A stretch of 64,000 bases of DNA. Source: Microbacterium sp. AG1240 (GTDB taxonomy: Bacteria > Actinomycetota > Actinomycetes > Actinomycetales > Microbacteriaceae). Numbering within the stretch: the stretch's first letter is position 1; every line of letters begins with the position of its first letter. The stretch spans positions 1 through 64,000 of the forward strand of contig NZ_RBXJ01000004.1 in assembly GCF_003635115.1 (NCBI RefSeq), written 5' to 3'. A program made the translations under genes and the position numbers. Of this stretch, positions 9,163 through 19,219 are shown piece by piece. The notes beneath the pieces were generated by a model. It had not been told where the DNA came from and searched no databases. It saw nothing but the letters and a program-made list of their open reading frames with translations.

Positions 9163-10860
9163 GTGACGGACTCTTCATCTACGGGCATCTCTTCCAGCAA
9201 GATCACCAAGCACATCTTCGTGACCGGGGGCGTGGTCTCCTCGCTCGGCAAGGGCCTCACGGCCGCCAGTCTCGGCAATCTTCTGACCGCGCGCGGCCTT
9301 CACGTCGTGATGCAGAAGCTCGATCCGTACCTCAACGTCGATCCGGGCACGATGAACCCGTTCCAGCACGGAGAGGTCTTCGTGACCGACGACGGAGCCG
9401 AGACCGACCTCGACATCGGGCACTACGAGCGGTTCCTCGACATCGAGCTCAGCCAGGCCGCGAACGTCACGACCGGCCAGGTCTACTCCGAGGTGATCGC
9501 GCGCGAGCGGCGCGGCGAGTACCTCGGCGACACGGTGCAGGTCATCCCGCACATCACCGACGAGATCAAGCGACGCATGCGTCTGCAGGCGAGCGAAGAT
9601 CCGCAGCCCGACGTCATCATCACGGAGATCGGCGGAACGGTCGGCGACATCGAGTCGCAGCCGTTCATCGAGTCCGCCCGCCAGATCCGGCACGAGCTCG
9701 GCCGCGGCAACGTCTTCTTCGTCCACGTCTCCCTCGTGCCGTTCATGGGGGCGTCGGGCGAGCAGAAGACCAAGCCGACGCAGCACTCCGTCGCTGCTCT
9801 CCGCTCGATCGGCATCCAGCCCGACGCGCTGGTGCTGCGCAGCGACCGCCCGGTGACCGAGTCGAACAAGCGCAAGATCGCGCTCATGTGCGACGTCGAC
9901 GAGGACGCCGTCGTCAACGCGGTCGACGTGCCGAGCATCTACGACATCCCGTCGTTGCTGCACGACCAGGGGCTCGACGAATACCTCGTGCGTTCCCTCG
10001 GGCTGAACGAGGCCGCCGACGTCGACTGGTCGCGCTGGCAGAAGGTGCTCCAGGCGGTGCACAACCCGAAGCACGAGGTCACGATCGGCCTCGTCGGCAA
10101 GTACATCGATCTGCCCGACGCCTACCTGTCGGTCACCGAGGCGCTGAAGGCGGGCGGGTTCGCGCAGGAGACCCATGTCACCATCACCTGGATCCCCTCC
10201 GACCTCTGCGAGACCCCCGAGGGTGCCGAGAAGGCCCTCGCGGGCGTCGACGGGATCATCGTTCCGGGAGGATTCGGCATCCGCGGCATCGAGGGCAAGC
10301 TCGGCGCGCTGCGATTCGCCCGCGAACAGGGTATTCCGACGCTCGGAATCTGCCTCGGTCTGCAGTGCATCGTGGTGGAGTACGCCCGGCACGTCGCGGG
10401 CCTCGAGGGGGCGTCGTCGAGCGAGTTCGACCCCGACAGCCCGCACCCGGTCGTGGCGACGATGGCCGAACAGGTCGACATCCTCGACCGCGGAGACCTG
10501 GGCGGAACGATGCGCCTCGGCCTCTACCCCGCCGACCTGGCTGCGGGCTCGATCGCCGAGGAGGTGTACGGCGCCGCCCAGGTGTCCGAGCGCCACCGCC
10601 ACCGCTACGAGGTCAACAACGCCTACCGGCAGCAGCTGACGGACGCGGGTCTGGTCTTCTCCGGGATCAACCCCGACCTCGACCTGGTCGAGTACGTCGA
10701 ACTCCCGCGCGACGTTCACCCGTACTACATCGCCACGCAGGCGCACCCCGAGCTCCGCTCGCGCCCGACCGCGCCGCATCCGCTCTTCCGCGGCCTCGTC
10801 GGCGCCGCGCTCGACCGTCACCGTGCGAGCGAGCTGTTCGACGTCGAGGAGTCGGCGTGA
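9163..10860 (+). CDS. pyrG: CTP synthase
   Basis: A 565-residue enzyme that aminates UTP to CTP with glutamine and ATP. The N-terminal synthetase domain begins [16 protein letters not shown] with the nucleotide P-loop, then [20 protein letters not shown]. The C-terminal class I glutaminase has the nucleophile in GICLGLQC and the His-Glu pair in [11 protein letters not shown]. The frame runs open upstream, but the GTG at 9163 gives the usual short leader before KHIFVTGG and fits the promoter position. Confidence 0.97.
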   Translation: MTDSSSTGISSSKITKHIFVTGGVVSSLGKGLTAASLGNLLTARGLHVVMQKLDPYLNVDPGTMNPFQHGEVFVTDDGAETDLDIGHYERFLDIELSQAANVTTGQVYSEVIARERRGEYLGDTVQVIPHITDEIKRRMRLQASEDPQPDVIITEIGGTVGDIESQPFIESARQIRHELGRGNVFFVHVSLVPFMGASGEQKTKPTQHSVAALRSIGIQPDALVLRSDRPVTESNKRKIALMCDVDEDAVVNAVDVPSIYDIPSLLHDQGLDEYLVRSLGLNEAADVDWSRWQKVLQAVHNPKHEVTIGLVGKYIDLPDAYLSVTEALKAGGFAQETHVTITWIPSDLCETPEGAEKALAGVDGIIVPGGFGIRGIEGKLGALRFAREQGIPTLGICLGLQCIVVEYARHVAGLEGASSSEFDPDSPHPVVATMAEQVDILDRGDLGGTMRLGLYPADLAAGSIAEEVYGAAQVSERHRHRYEVNNAYRQQLTDAGLVFSGINPDLDLVEYVELPRDVHPYYIATQAHPELRSRPTAPHPLFRGLVGAALDRHRASELFDVEESA

Positions 10861-11465
10861 CGGATGCTGCGGGTTCCGTGCCCGCCGCGGGATTCCGCGA
10901 CGAGTCGGTCGAGCCCGAGGTGGTGGACTCCGAGAAGGTCTACACCGGTCGGGTGTGGGACGTGCGCTCCGACACCGTGCGATACGGCGACGGTGAGATC
11001 GTGCGTCAGTACGTCGATCACCCGGGCGCCGCGGCGGTCGTCGCGATCGACGACGAGGATCGCGTCGTGCTCATCCAGCAGTACCGCCACCCCGTGCGGT
11101 TGCGCGAATGGGAGATCCCGGCCGGGCTCCTCGACGTGGCGGGGGAGCCGCCCGCGGACTCGGTCAAGCGCGAGCTCGCCGAGGAGGTCGATCTCGTCGC
11201 CCGCCGCTGGCAGCCGCTGCTGACCATGCACACCTCGCCCGGCGGGAGCGACGAGGTGCTGCACATCTTCCTCGCCCGCGATCTCGAGGCCGCCCCCGCC
11301 GCGTTCGAGCGCGAGGACGAGGAGGCCGACATCCGGGTGGAGCGGGTTGCGATCGCCGAGGTCGTCGACGGGATCATCGAGGGCCGGTTCGGCAACGCGA
11401 TCCTCATCGCCGGTGTGATGGCGGCGGCCGAGGTGCTCCGGCGGGAAGCCGCCGCGGAGCACTGA
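10857..11465 (+). CDS. NUDIX hydrolase, ADP-ribose pyrophosphatase-like
   Basis: A 202-residue protein with a Nudix box beginning at [20 protein letters not shown]. The glycine-first position is present, and the REL(A)EE metal ligands read as RELAEEV. The N-terminal [15 protein letters not shown] and [16 protein letters not shown] are typical of ADP-ribose pyrophosphatases, which split ADP-ribose to AMP and ribose 5-phosphate. GTG start coupled to the pyrG stop (GTGA). It sits between pyrG and xerD, a common actinobacterial order. Confidence 0.93.
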   Translation: MTDAAGSVPAAGFRDESVEPEVVDSEKVYTGRVWDVRSDTVRYGDGEIVRQYVDHPGAAAVVAIDDEDRVVLIQQYRHPVRLREWEIPAGLLDVAGEPPADSVKRELAEEVDLVARRWQPLLTMHTSPGGSDEVLHIFLARDLEAAPAAFEREDEEADIRVERVAIAEVVDGIIEGRFGNAILIAGVMAAAEVLRREAAAEH

Positions 11466-11466
11466 C

Positions 11467-12390
11467 GTGCGCGTCGAGCGGGCGGTCGACGCGTATCTGC
11501 GGCACGTCTCGCTCGAACGGGGTCTCTCCGAGCACACGCAGGCGGCCTACCGGCGCGACCTCGCCGTGTACGCGGAGTGGCTGGCCGAGCGCGGGGTCGC
11601 CGACACGTCGGAGGTGACGACGGCGACGGTGGCCGAGTTCGCGGCCGAGCGCGCGTCGGCACAACCGCCCCCGGCATCGTCGTCGCTCGCGCGGCTGCAG
11701 TCGTCGGTGCGGGGCCTGCATCGGTACCTCGTGCGCGAAGGCACCGAGACCGAGGACCCCAGCGGTCGGCTGCGCCCGCCGAAGGCCGCGCGGCGGCTGC
11801 CGAAGGCGCTCACGGTGACCCAGATCGAAGAGCTGCTGGATGCCGCGGGCCCCGCGCCCGGCGACGACGTGCCCGCCGAGCCGGCCGCCGTGCGCGACCG
11901 GGCGCTGCTCGAGCTGCTCTACGCCACCGGTGCCCGCGTAACGGAGGCCGTGCAGCTCGATGTCGACGACCTCGCCCACGGCGATGTGATCCGGGTGCGC
12001 GGCAAGGGCGACAAGGAGCGGATCGTGCCCCTCGGTTCGTACGCGCGTGCCGCCGTCGATGCCTACCTGACGCGCGTGCGCCCGGCGCTCGCCGCCCGCG
12101 GCCACTCGTCGCCACGACTGTTCCTGGGTGTTCGCGGTGCCCCGTTGTCTCGGCAGAGCGCTTGGCTGGTCATCCAGCAGGCTGCTGAGCGCGCCGGTCT
12201 CGAGGCGCACGTCTCGCCGCACACGTTCCGGCACTCCTTCGCGACGCACCTGCTGCAGGGCGGAGCCGACGTGCGCGTCGTGCAGGAGCTTCTCGGGCAC
12301 GCCTCCGTCGCGACGACGCAGATCTACACGCATGTCAGCGTCGATGCGCTCCGCGACGTGTACGCCACGTCGCATCCGCGTGCACGCTGA
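11467..12390 (+). CDS. xerD: site-specific tyrosine recombinase XerD
   Basis: A 307-residue tyrosine recombinase that resolves chromosome dimers at dif. The N-terminal SAM-like domain is RAVDAYLRHVSLERGLS. Catalytic residues are visible: Arg in ATGARVTEAVQL, Lys in GKGDKERIVPLG, HTFRHSFATHLL (His-x-x-Arg), His in LLGHASVATTQ and Tyr in IYTHV. The GTG start lies one base after the NUDIX stop. Length and neighbours (pyrG-NUDIX upstream, parA-scpA-scpB downstream) match the chromosomal xerD of actinobacteria, not a phage integrase. Confidence 0.95.
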   Translation: MRVERAVDAYLRHVSLERGLSEHTQAAYRRDLAVYAEWLAERGVADTSEVTTATVAEFAAERASAQPPPASSSLARLQSSVRGLHRYLVREGTETEDPSGRLRPPKAARRLPKALTVTQIEELLDAAGPAPGDDVPAEPAAVRDRALLELLYATGARVTEAVQLDVDDLAHGDVIRVRGKGDKERIVPLGSYARAAVDAYLTRVRPALAARGHSSPRLFLGVRGAPLSRQSAWLVIQQAAERAGLEAHVSPHTFRHSFATHLLQGGADVRVVQELLGHASVATTQIYTHVSVDALRDVYATSHPRAR

Positions 12391-12443
12391 GCGGCGGGTG
12401 TTTCCACCCTGTGAATTTCCTGGACGAGGTCGAGGATCGCGGG

Positions 12444-12449
12444 TAGCGT
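12444..12449 (+). promoter_or_regulatory. -10 hexamer TAGCGT for the M28 peptidase gene
   Basis: TAGCGT lies about 40 bases before the GTG at 12488. This leaves room for a leader with the AGGAG Shine-Dalgarno at 12474. No clear -35 is visible. Confidence 0.35.
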
Positions 12450-12487
12450 GCCTTCAACCCCCAGGTAGGTCGAAGGAGAACCGCATC

Positions 12488-14140
12488 GTGCGAAAGCTGC
12501 AGCGTCGCTGGACACCCGTCGGAATCGGAATCGCAGCGAGCGCTCTGCTCGTCGCAGGGTCGGGCGCGGCCCCGGCGTTCGCGGTCGATCCGGACGATCT
12601 CGAGAGCCGGGTCACGGTCGAGGGCGTGCGCACGCACCTCGAGGCGTTCCAGGCGATCGCCGATGCGAACGACGGGAATCGCGCGGCCGGCACCTCGGGG
12701 TACGAGGCGAGCGGCGCCTACGTCGAGGAGGTGCTGCGCGAGGCCGGGTACGAGACCCAGCGGCAGAGGTTCGCGGCGACGGTGCAGACGATCGACGAGT
12801 ACGCGCTCGCGATCGACGGGATCACGTTCACCGACGACGAAGACGAGGACGGCGCCCCCGGCCCGTTCGGACTCCCGATGGAGTACACGCCGTCGACCCC
12901 GGCCGACGGCGTGACCGATGTCGCGCTCGTCGCGCCGACCACGGCGACCGGCTGCAGCGCCGACGAGTGGGGCGGCGCGGATGCGACGGGCAAGATCGCG
13001 GTCGTCTCTCGCGGCGTGTGCTCGTTCACCGAGAAGTCCATCGCCGCCGGGGTCGCCGGCGCCGTCGCGATCCTCGTGTACAACAGCGAACCGGGCGTGC
13101 TCTCGGGAACGCTCGCGGAGCAGACTCCCGATCTCATCCCCTCGGTGGGCATCCTGCAGTCGCAGGGGCAGACGCTGGTCGCGGCGATGGCCGCGGGAAC
13201 CGTGACGGCCGACCTCCAGCTGCAGCAGACGCTGTCGGTCATCGAGACGTTCAACGTCATCGCCGACACCCCCACCGGTGCGGCCGAGAACACCGTCATG
13301 CTCGGCGCCCACCTCGACTCCGTACCCGAGGGCGCCGGCATCAACGACAACGGTTCGGGATCGGCGGCCATCCTCGAGACGGCCGTGCAGCTCGCCGCAT
13401 CCGGAGACCTCGCCCACCGCGTGCGTTTCGCGTGGTGGGGTGCGGAGGAGATCGGCCTGCTCGGTTCGGCGGACTACGTCGCGAAGCTCTCCGACGCTCA
13501 GGCCGACGAGATCGTCACCTACCTCAACTTCGACATGGTCGCCTCGCCGAACTACGTGATCTCGGTCTACGACGCCGACCAGTCGACGTACGAGGCACCC
13601 GTCGACGTCCCCGAGGGATCCATCCAGACCGAGGCGGCGTTCACCGACTACTTCGACGCGATCGGACAGCCCTGGATCGATACCGCGTTCGATGCCCGCA
13701 GCGACTACGACGCGTTCATCTCCGCGGGGATCCCCGCCTCGGGGCTGTTCACCGGCGCCGACGAGGTCAAGACCGAGGAGCAGGCCGCGCTGTTCGGCGG
13801 CACGGTCGGCGAGATCCACGACCCGAACTACCACACGCCCGCCGACGACATCACGAACGTCAACGACGAGGCGCTCGGGATCATGATCGGGGCGATCGCC
13901 CACGTGACCGCGCAGCTCGCCGACGACGTCACGTCGATCACCGGCGTCGTGCCCCCGGTCGAACCGTCGCCCGAGCCGACGGCGAGCCCCGCACCGACCG
14001 TCACCGGCGCCCCGGCCACCCTGGCCGAGAGCGGCGGAGAGCCGGCGACGGCGTGGATGGCGGGCGCCGCCCTCCTGACGGGAGTCGGCGCGATGGCCCT
14101 CGTCGTCGTGCGGCGTCGCGGATCGGTGCGCACGGAGTGA
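12488..14140 (+). CDS. secreted M28-family aminopeptidase with PA domain and surface-anchor-like tail
   Basis: A 550-residue exported zinc peptidase. The GTG start is set by AGGAG nine bases upstream and gives a Sec signal peptide (KLQRRW..., hydrophobic stretch, APAFA). A PA domain occupies about 130-235 (GVCSFTEKSIAAGVAGAVA). The M28 domain has zinc ligands in LGAHLDSVPEGAGINDNGSG, WWGAEEIGLLG and NFDMVASPN, and the final His in HDPNYHTPADD. After a proline-rich linker, LAESGGEP, a hydrophobic segment and VVRRR resemble a sortase or membrane-anchor signal, so the enzyme probably stays on the cell surface. Confidence 0.92.
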   Translation: MRKLQRRWTPVGIGIAASALLVAGSGAAPAFAVDPDDLESRVTVEGVRTHLEAFQAIADANDGNRAAGTSGYEASGAYVEEVLREAGYETQRQRFAATVQTIDEYALAIDGITFTDDEDEDGAPGPFGLPMEYTPSTPADGVTDVALVAPTTATGCSADEWGGADATGKIAVVSRGVCSFTEKSIAAGVAGAVAILVYNSEPGVLSGTLAEQTPDLIPSVGILQSQGQTLVAAMAAGTVTADLQLQQTLSVIETFNVIADTPTGAAENTVMLGAHLDSVPEGAGINDNGSGSAAILETAVQLAASGDLAHRVRFAWWGAEEIGLLGSADYVAKLSDAQADEIVTYLNFDMVASPNYVISVYDADQSTYEAPVDVPEGSIQTEAAFTDYFDAIGQPWIDTAFDARSDYDAFISAGIPASGLFTGADEVKTEEQAALFGGTVGEIHDPNYHTPADDITNVNDEALGIMIGAIAHVTAQLADDVTSITGVVPPVEPSPEPTASPAPTVTGAPATLAESGGEPATAWMAGAALLTGVGAMALVVVRRRGSVRTE

Positions 14141-14221
14141 CGGGCGACCGGTGTGCCCGCGCGGGTGCCGGCCCCCTCACTCGGTAGCATGGGAGGCAAG
14201 ATATCTAGGGCAGGTGGGTCG

Positions 14222-15109
14222 GTGGCGCGAAGCGCAACGAAGAAGTCGGTGACGGCCGGCGACGGCGAAGTGACCCTTGGCCCGACCGGGCGGCCGTACC
14301 ACGGCTTCGCGACCCCGCCGAAGCTCTCGGGGCACGGCCCGGCTCGGATCATCGCGCTGTGCAACCAGAAGGGCGGCGTCGGCAAGACGACGACGACCAT
14401 CAACCTGGCCGCAGCGCTCGCCGGGTACGGCCGCAAGGTGCTGGCGGTCGACTTCGACCCGCAGGGTGCGCTCTCGGCGGGCCTCGGCATCCAGACGCAC
14501 GAGTCGCCGACCATCTACGATCTGCTGCTCGACACGAAGCGCGATCCGCGGGAGGTCATCGTGCCGACCCGGGTCGAGGGCCTCGACATCGTGCCGGCCA
14601 ACATCGACCTGTCGGCGGCCGAGGTGCACCTCATCAACGAGGTCGCCCGCGAGACGATCCTCGCCCGGGTGCTCCGCAAGGTCTCGGCCGACTACGACGT
14701 CATCCTCATCGACTGCCAGCCGTCGCTCGGGCTGCTCACGGTGAACGCCCTCACGGCGAGCCACGGCGTACTCATCCCGCTCGAGTGCGAGTTCTTCGCG
14801 CTCCGCGGCGTCGCGCTCCTCATCGAGACCATCGACAAGGTGCGCGACCGGCTGAACCCGTCGATCACGCTCGACGGCGTGCTCGCCACCATGTACGACC
14901 CGCGTACGCTCCACTCCCGGGAGGTGCTGGAGCGGGTCGTCGAGGCGTTCGGCGACGACGTGCTCGAAACCGTGATCGGCCGGACGGTGAAGTTCCCCGA
15001 CGCGTCGGTCTCAGGGATGCCCATCACCGAGTTCGCGCCGGAGCACGCGGCCGCCCAGGCCTACCTGCGTCTTGCGCGGGAGCTGGTCGCCCGTGGCGCC
15101 GTCGCCTGA
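14222..15109 (+). CDS. parA: ParA family chromosome-partitioning ATPase (scp-linked)
   Basis: A 295-residue Walker-type ATPase: deviant Walker A NQKGGVGKTTTTINL, DFDPQGALS, and LIDCQPSLGLLTVNAL as Walker B. It is the second ParA type that actinobacteria keep beside scpA-scpB, away from parB. Start choice is uncertain: a TAGCAT box at 14185-14190 would initiate near 14197, leaving the GTG at 14222 (VARSATKK) as first in-frame start; an ATG at 14189 overlaps that box. The next gene starts 17 bases before its stop, so the two are coupled. Confidence 0.9.
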   Translation: MARSATKKSVTAGDGEVTLGPTGRPYHGFATPPKLSGHGPARIIALCNQKGGVGKTTTTINLAAALAGYGRKVLAVDFDPQGALSAGLGIQTHESPTIYDLLLDTKRDPREVIVPTRVEGLDIVPANIDLSAAEVHLINEVARETILARVLRKVSADYDVILIDCQPSLGLLTVNALTASHGVLIPLECEFFALRGVALLIETIDKVRDRLNPSITLDGVLATMYDPRTLHSREVLERVVEAFGDDVLETVIGRTVKFPDASVSGMPITEFAPEHAAAQAYLRLARELVARGAVA

Positions 15110-15944
15110 CGCCGCCGACACTCCGCCGGTCGGCGACGACTCCGCGCCGATCGACGAGACCGGCGACGGCTTCCGTGTCTCCCTCGGGGTGTTCGACGGA
15201 CCGTTCGACCTGTTGCTGACACTCATCTCCCAGCATGAGCTCGACATCACCGACGTCTCGTTGAGCCGCGTCACCGACGAGTTCATCGCCTACCTGAAGG
15301 CGCTGGGGCCCGACGAGGACCTCGACGAAGCATCCGAGTTCCTCGTGGTCGCCGCGACCCTGCTCGACATGAAGGTCGCCGGTCTCCTGCCCCAGGGCGA
15401 ACTCGTCGATGCGGAGTCGGTGGCGCTGCTCGAGGCGCGCGATCTGCTCTTCGCGCGGCTGCTGCAGTACCGCGCGTTCAAAGACGTCTCGGCGTGGTTC
15501 GCGTCGGGGCTGCAGGCCGAGGACCGACGGCACGTGCGCGCCGTGCGGCTCGACGAGAAGTACCGCAACGCCGTTCCCGATCTCGTCTGGACGCACAGCG
15601 TCGACGACTTCGCCGCCCTGGCGCTGCTCGCCTTCGCGCCGAAGGAGATCCCGCAGGTCGGGCTCGACCACCTGCACGCGCCCCTCGTCAGCATCCGCGA
15701 GCAGGCAGCGGTCGTCGTCACGCTCCTGCGCAGCGCGGGCACCCTCACCTTCCGCGAACTGGTCGCCGGGGTCGCCCAACCGGGCGTCGTCGTCGCCCGG
15801 TTCATCTCCGTGCTGGAGCTGTACCGCCACGCCGCCCTGACGTTCGAGCAGCTCGAACCGCTGGGCGAACTCACGCTGAGGTGGAGCGCGGCGCGCTGGT
15901 CGGAAGAGAACCTCGCCACCCTGGGAGCAGATTATGACCGATGA
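15093..15944 (+). CDS. scpA: segregation and condensation protein A
   Basis: A 283-residue kleisin of the SMC-ScpA-ScpB condensin. The N-terminal SMC-neck-binding part is FRVSLGVFDGPFDLLLTLIS followed by HELDITDVSL. The C-terminal winged helix is around LTFRELVAGVAQPGVVVARF and the motif FISVLELYRHAALTFEQ. The GTG at 15093 (VAPSPDAADT) overlaps the end of parA; an alternative TTG lies at 15072. Directly followed by scpB with an 11-base overlap. Confidence 0.95.
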   Translation: MAPSPDAADTPPVGDDSAPIDETGDGFRVSLGVFDGPFDLLLTLISQHELDITDVSLSRVTDEFIAYLKALGPDEDLDEASEFLVVAATLLDMKVAGLLPQGELVDAESVALLEARDLLFARLLQYRAFKDVSAWFASGLQAEDRRHVRAVRLDEKYRNAVPDLVWTHSVDDFAALALLAFAPKEIPQVGLDHLHAPLVSIREQAAVVVTLLRSAGTLTFRELVAGVAQPGVVVARFISVLELYRHAALTFEQLEPLGELTLRWSAARWSEENLATLGADYDR

Positions 15945-16536
15945 GACACCGGCCGCCCCGTCGAACGGGGGAGCGGGCACCGCCTCGATCGCCCGACGGC
16001 TGGAGGCGATCCTGCTCGTGATCGAGGAGCCGCAGAGCCTCGTGAGCCTCGCGGCCGCCGTCAGCGCGCCGGTGGCCGCGGTGCGCCAGGCGGTCGAGAT
16101 GCTCGTCGACGACTACGACGGTCGGGGCACCGGACCTCGTCGCGGCTTCGAGCTGCGCGAGGTCGGCGGCGGGTGGCGGCTCTACGTCCGCGCCGAGCAC
16201 GACGACCTCGTCTCGGAGTTCGTCAACACCCAGGCCCCGTCACGACTGTCGCAGGCCGCGCTCGAGACGCTCGCCGTGATCGCGTACAAGCAGCCCGTGA
16301 CCCGGGGTCAGGTCGCCGCGATCCGCGCCGTGAACGTCGACTCGGTCGTACGGACGCTTCTGGCCCGCGGGCTCATCACGGAGGCGTATGCCGACCCCGA
16401 GACGGGCGCCATCCATTACGGCACGACCGATGCGTTGCTGGTCAACCTCGGTATCAACTCCCTCGACGAGCTGCCGCGCATCGCGCCGCTGCTCGACGAC
16501 GGTTCGGCAGGATTCGATGCGGAGGTCGTGAGATGA
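15934..16536 (+). CDS. scpB: segregation and condensation protein B
   Basis: A 200-residue ScpB with two winged-helix domains. Typical segments are RRLEAILLVIEEPQSL, RRGFELREVGGGWRLYVR, and LSQAALETLAVIAYKQPVTR followed by VDSVVRTLLARGLI. It dimerises and binds ScpA in the condensin complex. ATG behind GGGAG; it overlaps scpA upstream and rluB downstream (ATGA), so these three are one translational unit. Confidence 0.96.
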   Translation: MTDETPAAPSNGGAGTASIARRLEAILLVIEEPQSLVSLAAAVSAPVAAVRQAVEMLVDDYDGRGTGPRRGFELREVGGGWRLYVRAEHDDLVSEFVNTQAPSRLSQAALETLAVIAYKQPVTRGQVAAIRAVNVDSVVRTLLARGLITEAYADPETGAIHYGTTDALLVNLGINSLDELPRIAPLLDDGSAGFDAEVVR

Positions 16537-17339
16537 CGGAGATGGACACCGAGGGCGTTCGCCTGCAGAAGGTGCTGGCCAACGCGGGCGTGGCCTCGCG
16601 GCGGGTGAGCGAAGACATGATCGTGGCGGGACGGGTGCGCGTGAACGGCGTCGTCGTCACCGAGCTCGGCAGCCGTATCGACCCCGAGACCGACCTCGTC
16701 GACGTCGACGGTGTGGCCGTGCAGCTCGACACGTCGAAGCGGTACGTAATTCTCAACAAGCCCACGGGCGTGGTGAGCTCGATGCGCGACGAGCGCGGTC
16801 GCCCCGATCTGCGCGAGTACGCCGACGAGTGGCCCGAGCGGCTCTACAACGTCGGCCGCCTGGACGCCGACACCAGCGGTCTGCTGATCCTGACGAACGA
16901 CGGCGACCTCGCGCACGTGCTCGCCCACCCCTCATTCGGGGTCACGAAGATGTACATCGCGAAGGTCGAGGGGCGCGTCTCACCGCAGACGATCGCGACC
17001 CTCACCAAGGGCATCGAGCTCGAGGACGGCCCGATCGCGGCCGACAAGGCACGTCTGCTGGATGCGTCGGAGGACTACAGCATCGTCGAGCTGACGCTGC
17101 ACTCCGGGCGCAACCGGATCGTGCGCCGCATGATGGCCGAGGTGGGTCACCCCGTCGTCGACCTGGTCCGGCGGCGTTTCGGTCCGCTCTCCCTGGGTCC
17201 GCTCCCGGTCGGGCGCGCGCGCGAATTGACTACGATAGAGCGCGGCGCACTGCTTACTCTGTCGCGTCGTGACGGCGGCACCGAACCCGCCGCCGACGAC
17301 GCCCCTCCCCGCACGGACGATCCGTCGGCCGAAGAGTGA
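16533..17339 (+). CDS. rluB: ribosomal large-subunit pseudouridine synthase (RluB-like)
   Basis: A 268-residue RsuA/RluB-family pseudouridine synthase. An N-terminal S4 domain (VRLQKVLANAGVASRR) is followed by the catalytic segment YNVGRLDADTSGLLILTNDG, where the Asp of GRLDADT is the nucleophile. LHSGRNRIVRRMMAEVGHPV is the family's conserved C-terminal motif. RluB modifies 23S rRNA U2605 in E. coli; RsuA acts on 16S, but the scpB-linked copy is normally RluB. The last 30 residues are a disordered acidic tail. Confidence 0.94.
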   Translation: MTEMDTEGVRLQKVLANAGVASRRVSEDMIVAGRVRVNGVVVTELGSRIDPETDLVDVDGVAVQLDTSKRYVILNKPTGVVSSMRDERGRPDLREYADEWPERLYNVGRLDADTSGLLILTNDGDLAHVLAHPSFGVTKMYIAKVEGRVSPQTIATLTKGIELEDGPIAADKARLLDASEDYSIVELTLHSGRNRIVRRMMAEVGHPVVDLVRRRFGPLSLGPLPVGRARELTTIERGALLTLSRRDGGTEPAADDAPPRTDDPSAEE

Positions 17340-17359
17340 GCATTCCACCCGTGCCGTGC

Positions 17360-17376
17360 CCCGCCTCGAAGGCGGG
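17360..17376 (+). other. perfect hairpin just before tyrA
   Basis: CCCGCCT and AGGCGGG pair perfectly around a CGA loop. The hairpin sits in the 52-bp gap between rluB and tyrA, just before the tyrA Shine-Dalgarno. No T-run follows, so it is not a classic terminator; it may stabilise the message or shape the tyrA leader. Confidence 0.4.
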
Positions 17377-17391
17377 TGACCAGGAGAGACC

Positions 17392-18525
17392 GTGAGCGAT
17401 TCGACCGCGTCGTCCGTACGCCCGCCGGTGCCGTTGGCACCGCGTGTGCGCGGCACCGTTCGCGTCGTCGGCGCCGGCCTCCTCGGCGCGAGCGTCGGTC
17501 ATGCCCTCACCGCCCTCGGTGTCGACGTCGTCCTCGACGACACGTCTCCGGCTCAGCTGCGTCTCGCCGTCGACTACGGCGCGGGACGGCTTCCTCGCCC
17601 GGATGACGCGCCGGCGCTCGTCGTCGTCGCCGTGCCCCCCGACGTGACGGCCGACGTGATCGAGCGCGAGCTCGCCGCCCACCCGGGTGCCGTGGTCACC
17701 GACGTCGCGAGCGTGAAGCTCGAGCCGCTCCGCGCGCTGCAGGCGCGCGGTATCGACCTCTCCCGGTACATCGGTTCGCACCCGCTCGCCGGGCGCGAGC
17801 GCGGCGGCGCCATCTCGGCGCGCGCCGACATCTTCATCGGGCGGCCGTGGGTGGTCTGCCGCGATGGCGAGACGACCCCCGACGACCTCGCCCTGGTCGA
17901 GGCGCTCGCGCTCGATCTCGGCGCGACCCCGATCGAGATGACGCCCGAGGAGCACGACCGTTCGGTCGCCGTCGTCTCGCACGTGCCGCAGCTGGTGGCC
18001 AGCCTTCTCGCCGGACGCTTCGTCGACGCGCCCGACGGGTCGCTCCGTCTCGCCGGGCAGGGCGTGCGCGACACCACGCGGATCGCCGCCTCGGCGCCCG
18101 AGTTGTGGGTGCAGATCCTCGGGGCGAATGCCGCCCTGGTCGTCGACGTGCTCGACGAGCTCGCCGGGGATCTCTCCCGTGTCGCCGAGGCGCTGCGTCA
18201 CCCCGACGCGCCGGGTGCGCGACGTGCCGTCGCCGACACCATCCGCCGCGGCAACGACGGCGTCGAGCGTCTCCCCGGCAAGCACGGCCAGAACCGCCGC
18301 TTCGAGACCATCGTCGTGATGGTCGACGACACCCCCGGCCAGCTCGGCCGCCTCTTCGGAGAGCTCGGTGAGCTCTCGGTGAACGTCGAAGACCTCCGGC
18401 TCGAGCACTCTCCGGGCGCGCCCTTCGGCCTCGCCGAGATCAGCGTCGTCCCCGATGCCGTCCATCGCGCCTCGGAGGGACTCCAGGCGCGCGGGTGGCG
18501 GATTGCGAACAACACCCATGACTGA
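17392..18525 (+). CDS. tyrA: prephenate dehydrogenase with C-terminal ACT domain
   Basis: A 377-residue enzyme of tyrosine synthesis that oxidatively decarboxylates prephenate with NAD+. The Rossmann motif is [17 protein letters not shown]. Catalytic-region motifs are [18 protein letters not shown] and [17 protein letters not shown]. After about residue 300 an ACT domain ([20 protein letters not shown]) is expected to give tyrosine feedback. GTG start behind AGGAGAG. It overlaps cmk by eight bases. TyrA before Cmk and Der is a usual actinobacterial order. Confidence 0.95.
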   Translation: MSDSTASSVRPPVPLAPRVRGTVRVVGAGLLGASVGHALTALGVDVVLDDTSPAQLRLAVDYGAGRLPRPDDAPALVVVAVPPDVTADVIERELAAHPGAVVTDVASVKLEPLRALQARGIDLSRYIGSHPLAGRERGGAISARADIFIGRPWVVCRDGETTPDDLALVEALALDLGATPIEMTPEEHDRSVAVVSHVPQLVASLLAGRFVDAPDGSLRLAGQGVRDTTRIAASAPELWVQILGANAALVVDVLDELAGDLSRVAEALRHPDAPGARRAVADTIRRGNDGVERLPGKHGQNRRFETIVVMVDDTPGQLGRLFGELGELSVNVEDLRLEHSPGAPFGLAEISVVPDAVHRASEGLQARGWRIANNTHD

Positions 18526-19219
18526 TCCCCGCCCGTTCGACGAGACCGTCGTCGTCGCCATCGACGGTCCGGCCGGCAGCGGCAAGTCGAGCGTCTCAAA
18601 GGGCGTCGCCGCACGTCTCGGCTACGGCTACCTCGACACCGGCGCCGTCTATCGCGCGCTGGCATGGTCGGTGCTCGAGGCCGGGGGAGACACCGACGAC
18701 GCCGCGTCGGCGCTCGCCGCGTTCGAGTCTCTCGACGTGCACATCTCGCTCGCGCCCCACGACTTCGCGATCACCGTGGGCGGCGCCGACGTCGCTGCGG
18801 CCATTCGCGAGCCTCGCGTGACCGCGGCCGTCAGCGGCGTGGCGCGTGTCGCCGGCGTGCGCGAGGGTCTGAACGGCCTGTTCCGCTCGCTCGTGGCGCA
18901 GTCGGCCCGCCCCGGTGTCGTCGTCGAGGGGCGCGACATCACCACCGTGGTCGCACCCGATGCGCCCGTGCGCATCCTGCTCACCGCCGATCCTGAGGTG
19001 CGCGCCGCGCGTCGCAGCGCCGAACTGGACGGTCAGGATGCGGCGGCCGTGGCCGACGCGATCCGGCGGCGCGACGCATCCGACTCCACGGTCGTCGATT
19101 TCCAGACGGCCGCCGACGGCGTGACCGTCGTCGATTCCACGCACTTGGACTTCGAGCAGACGGTCTCGGCCGTGCTCGAGGTCGTCGATCAGAAGATGGG
19201 AGCCCACCATGGGCGATGA
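18518..19219 (+). CDS. cmk: cytidylate kinase
   Basis: A 233-residue CMP/dCMP kinase. P-loop [15 protein letters not shown] at about residues 14-28, [13 protein letters not shown] (the CMP-binding part), [13 protein letters not shown], and the LID-like [13 protein letters not shown] followed by RRRDASDST. Start ATG at 18518 was chosen because [17 protein letters not shown] is the normal length; earlier in-frame starts lie within tyrA. It overlaps der by 11 bases. Confidence 0.96.
   Translation: MTDPRPFDETVVVAIDGPAGSGKSSVSKGVAARLGYGYLDTGAVYRALAWSVLEAGGDTDDAASALAAFESLDVHISLAPHDFAITVGGADVAAAIREPRVTAAVSGVARVAGVREGLNGLFRSLVAQSARPGVVVEGRDITTVVAPDAPVRILLTADPEVRAARRSAELDGQDAAAVADAIRRRDASDSTVVDFQTAADGVTVVDSTHLDFEQTVSAVLEVVDQKMGAHHGR

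Noticed and set aside
5456-9178. Very long minus-strand open frame (1240 codons)
   Set aside because: It mirrors recN, the DUF2207 gene and others; such antisense frames are common in high-G+C DNA, and its residues are an Arg/Gly/Asp-rich shadow with no domain.
11467-12390. Tyrosine recombinase as a mobile-element integrase
   Set aside because: Its length, SAM-like head and housekeeping neighbours match chromosomal XerD, and no attachment sites or element genes flank it.
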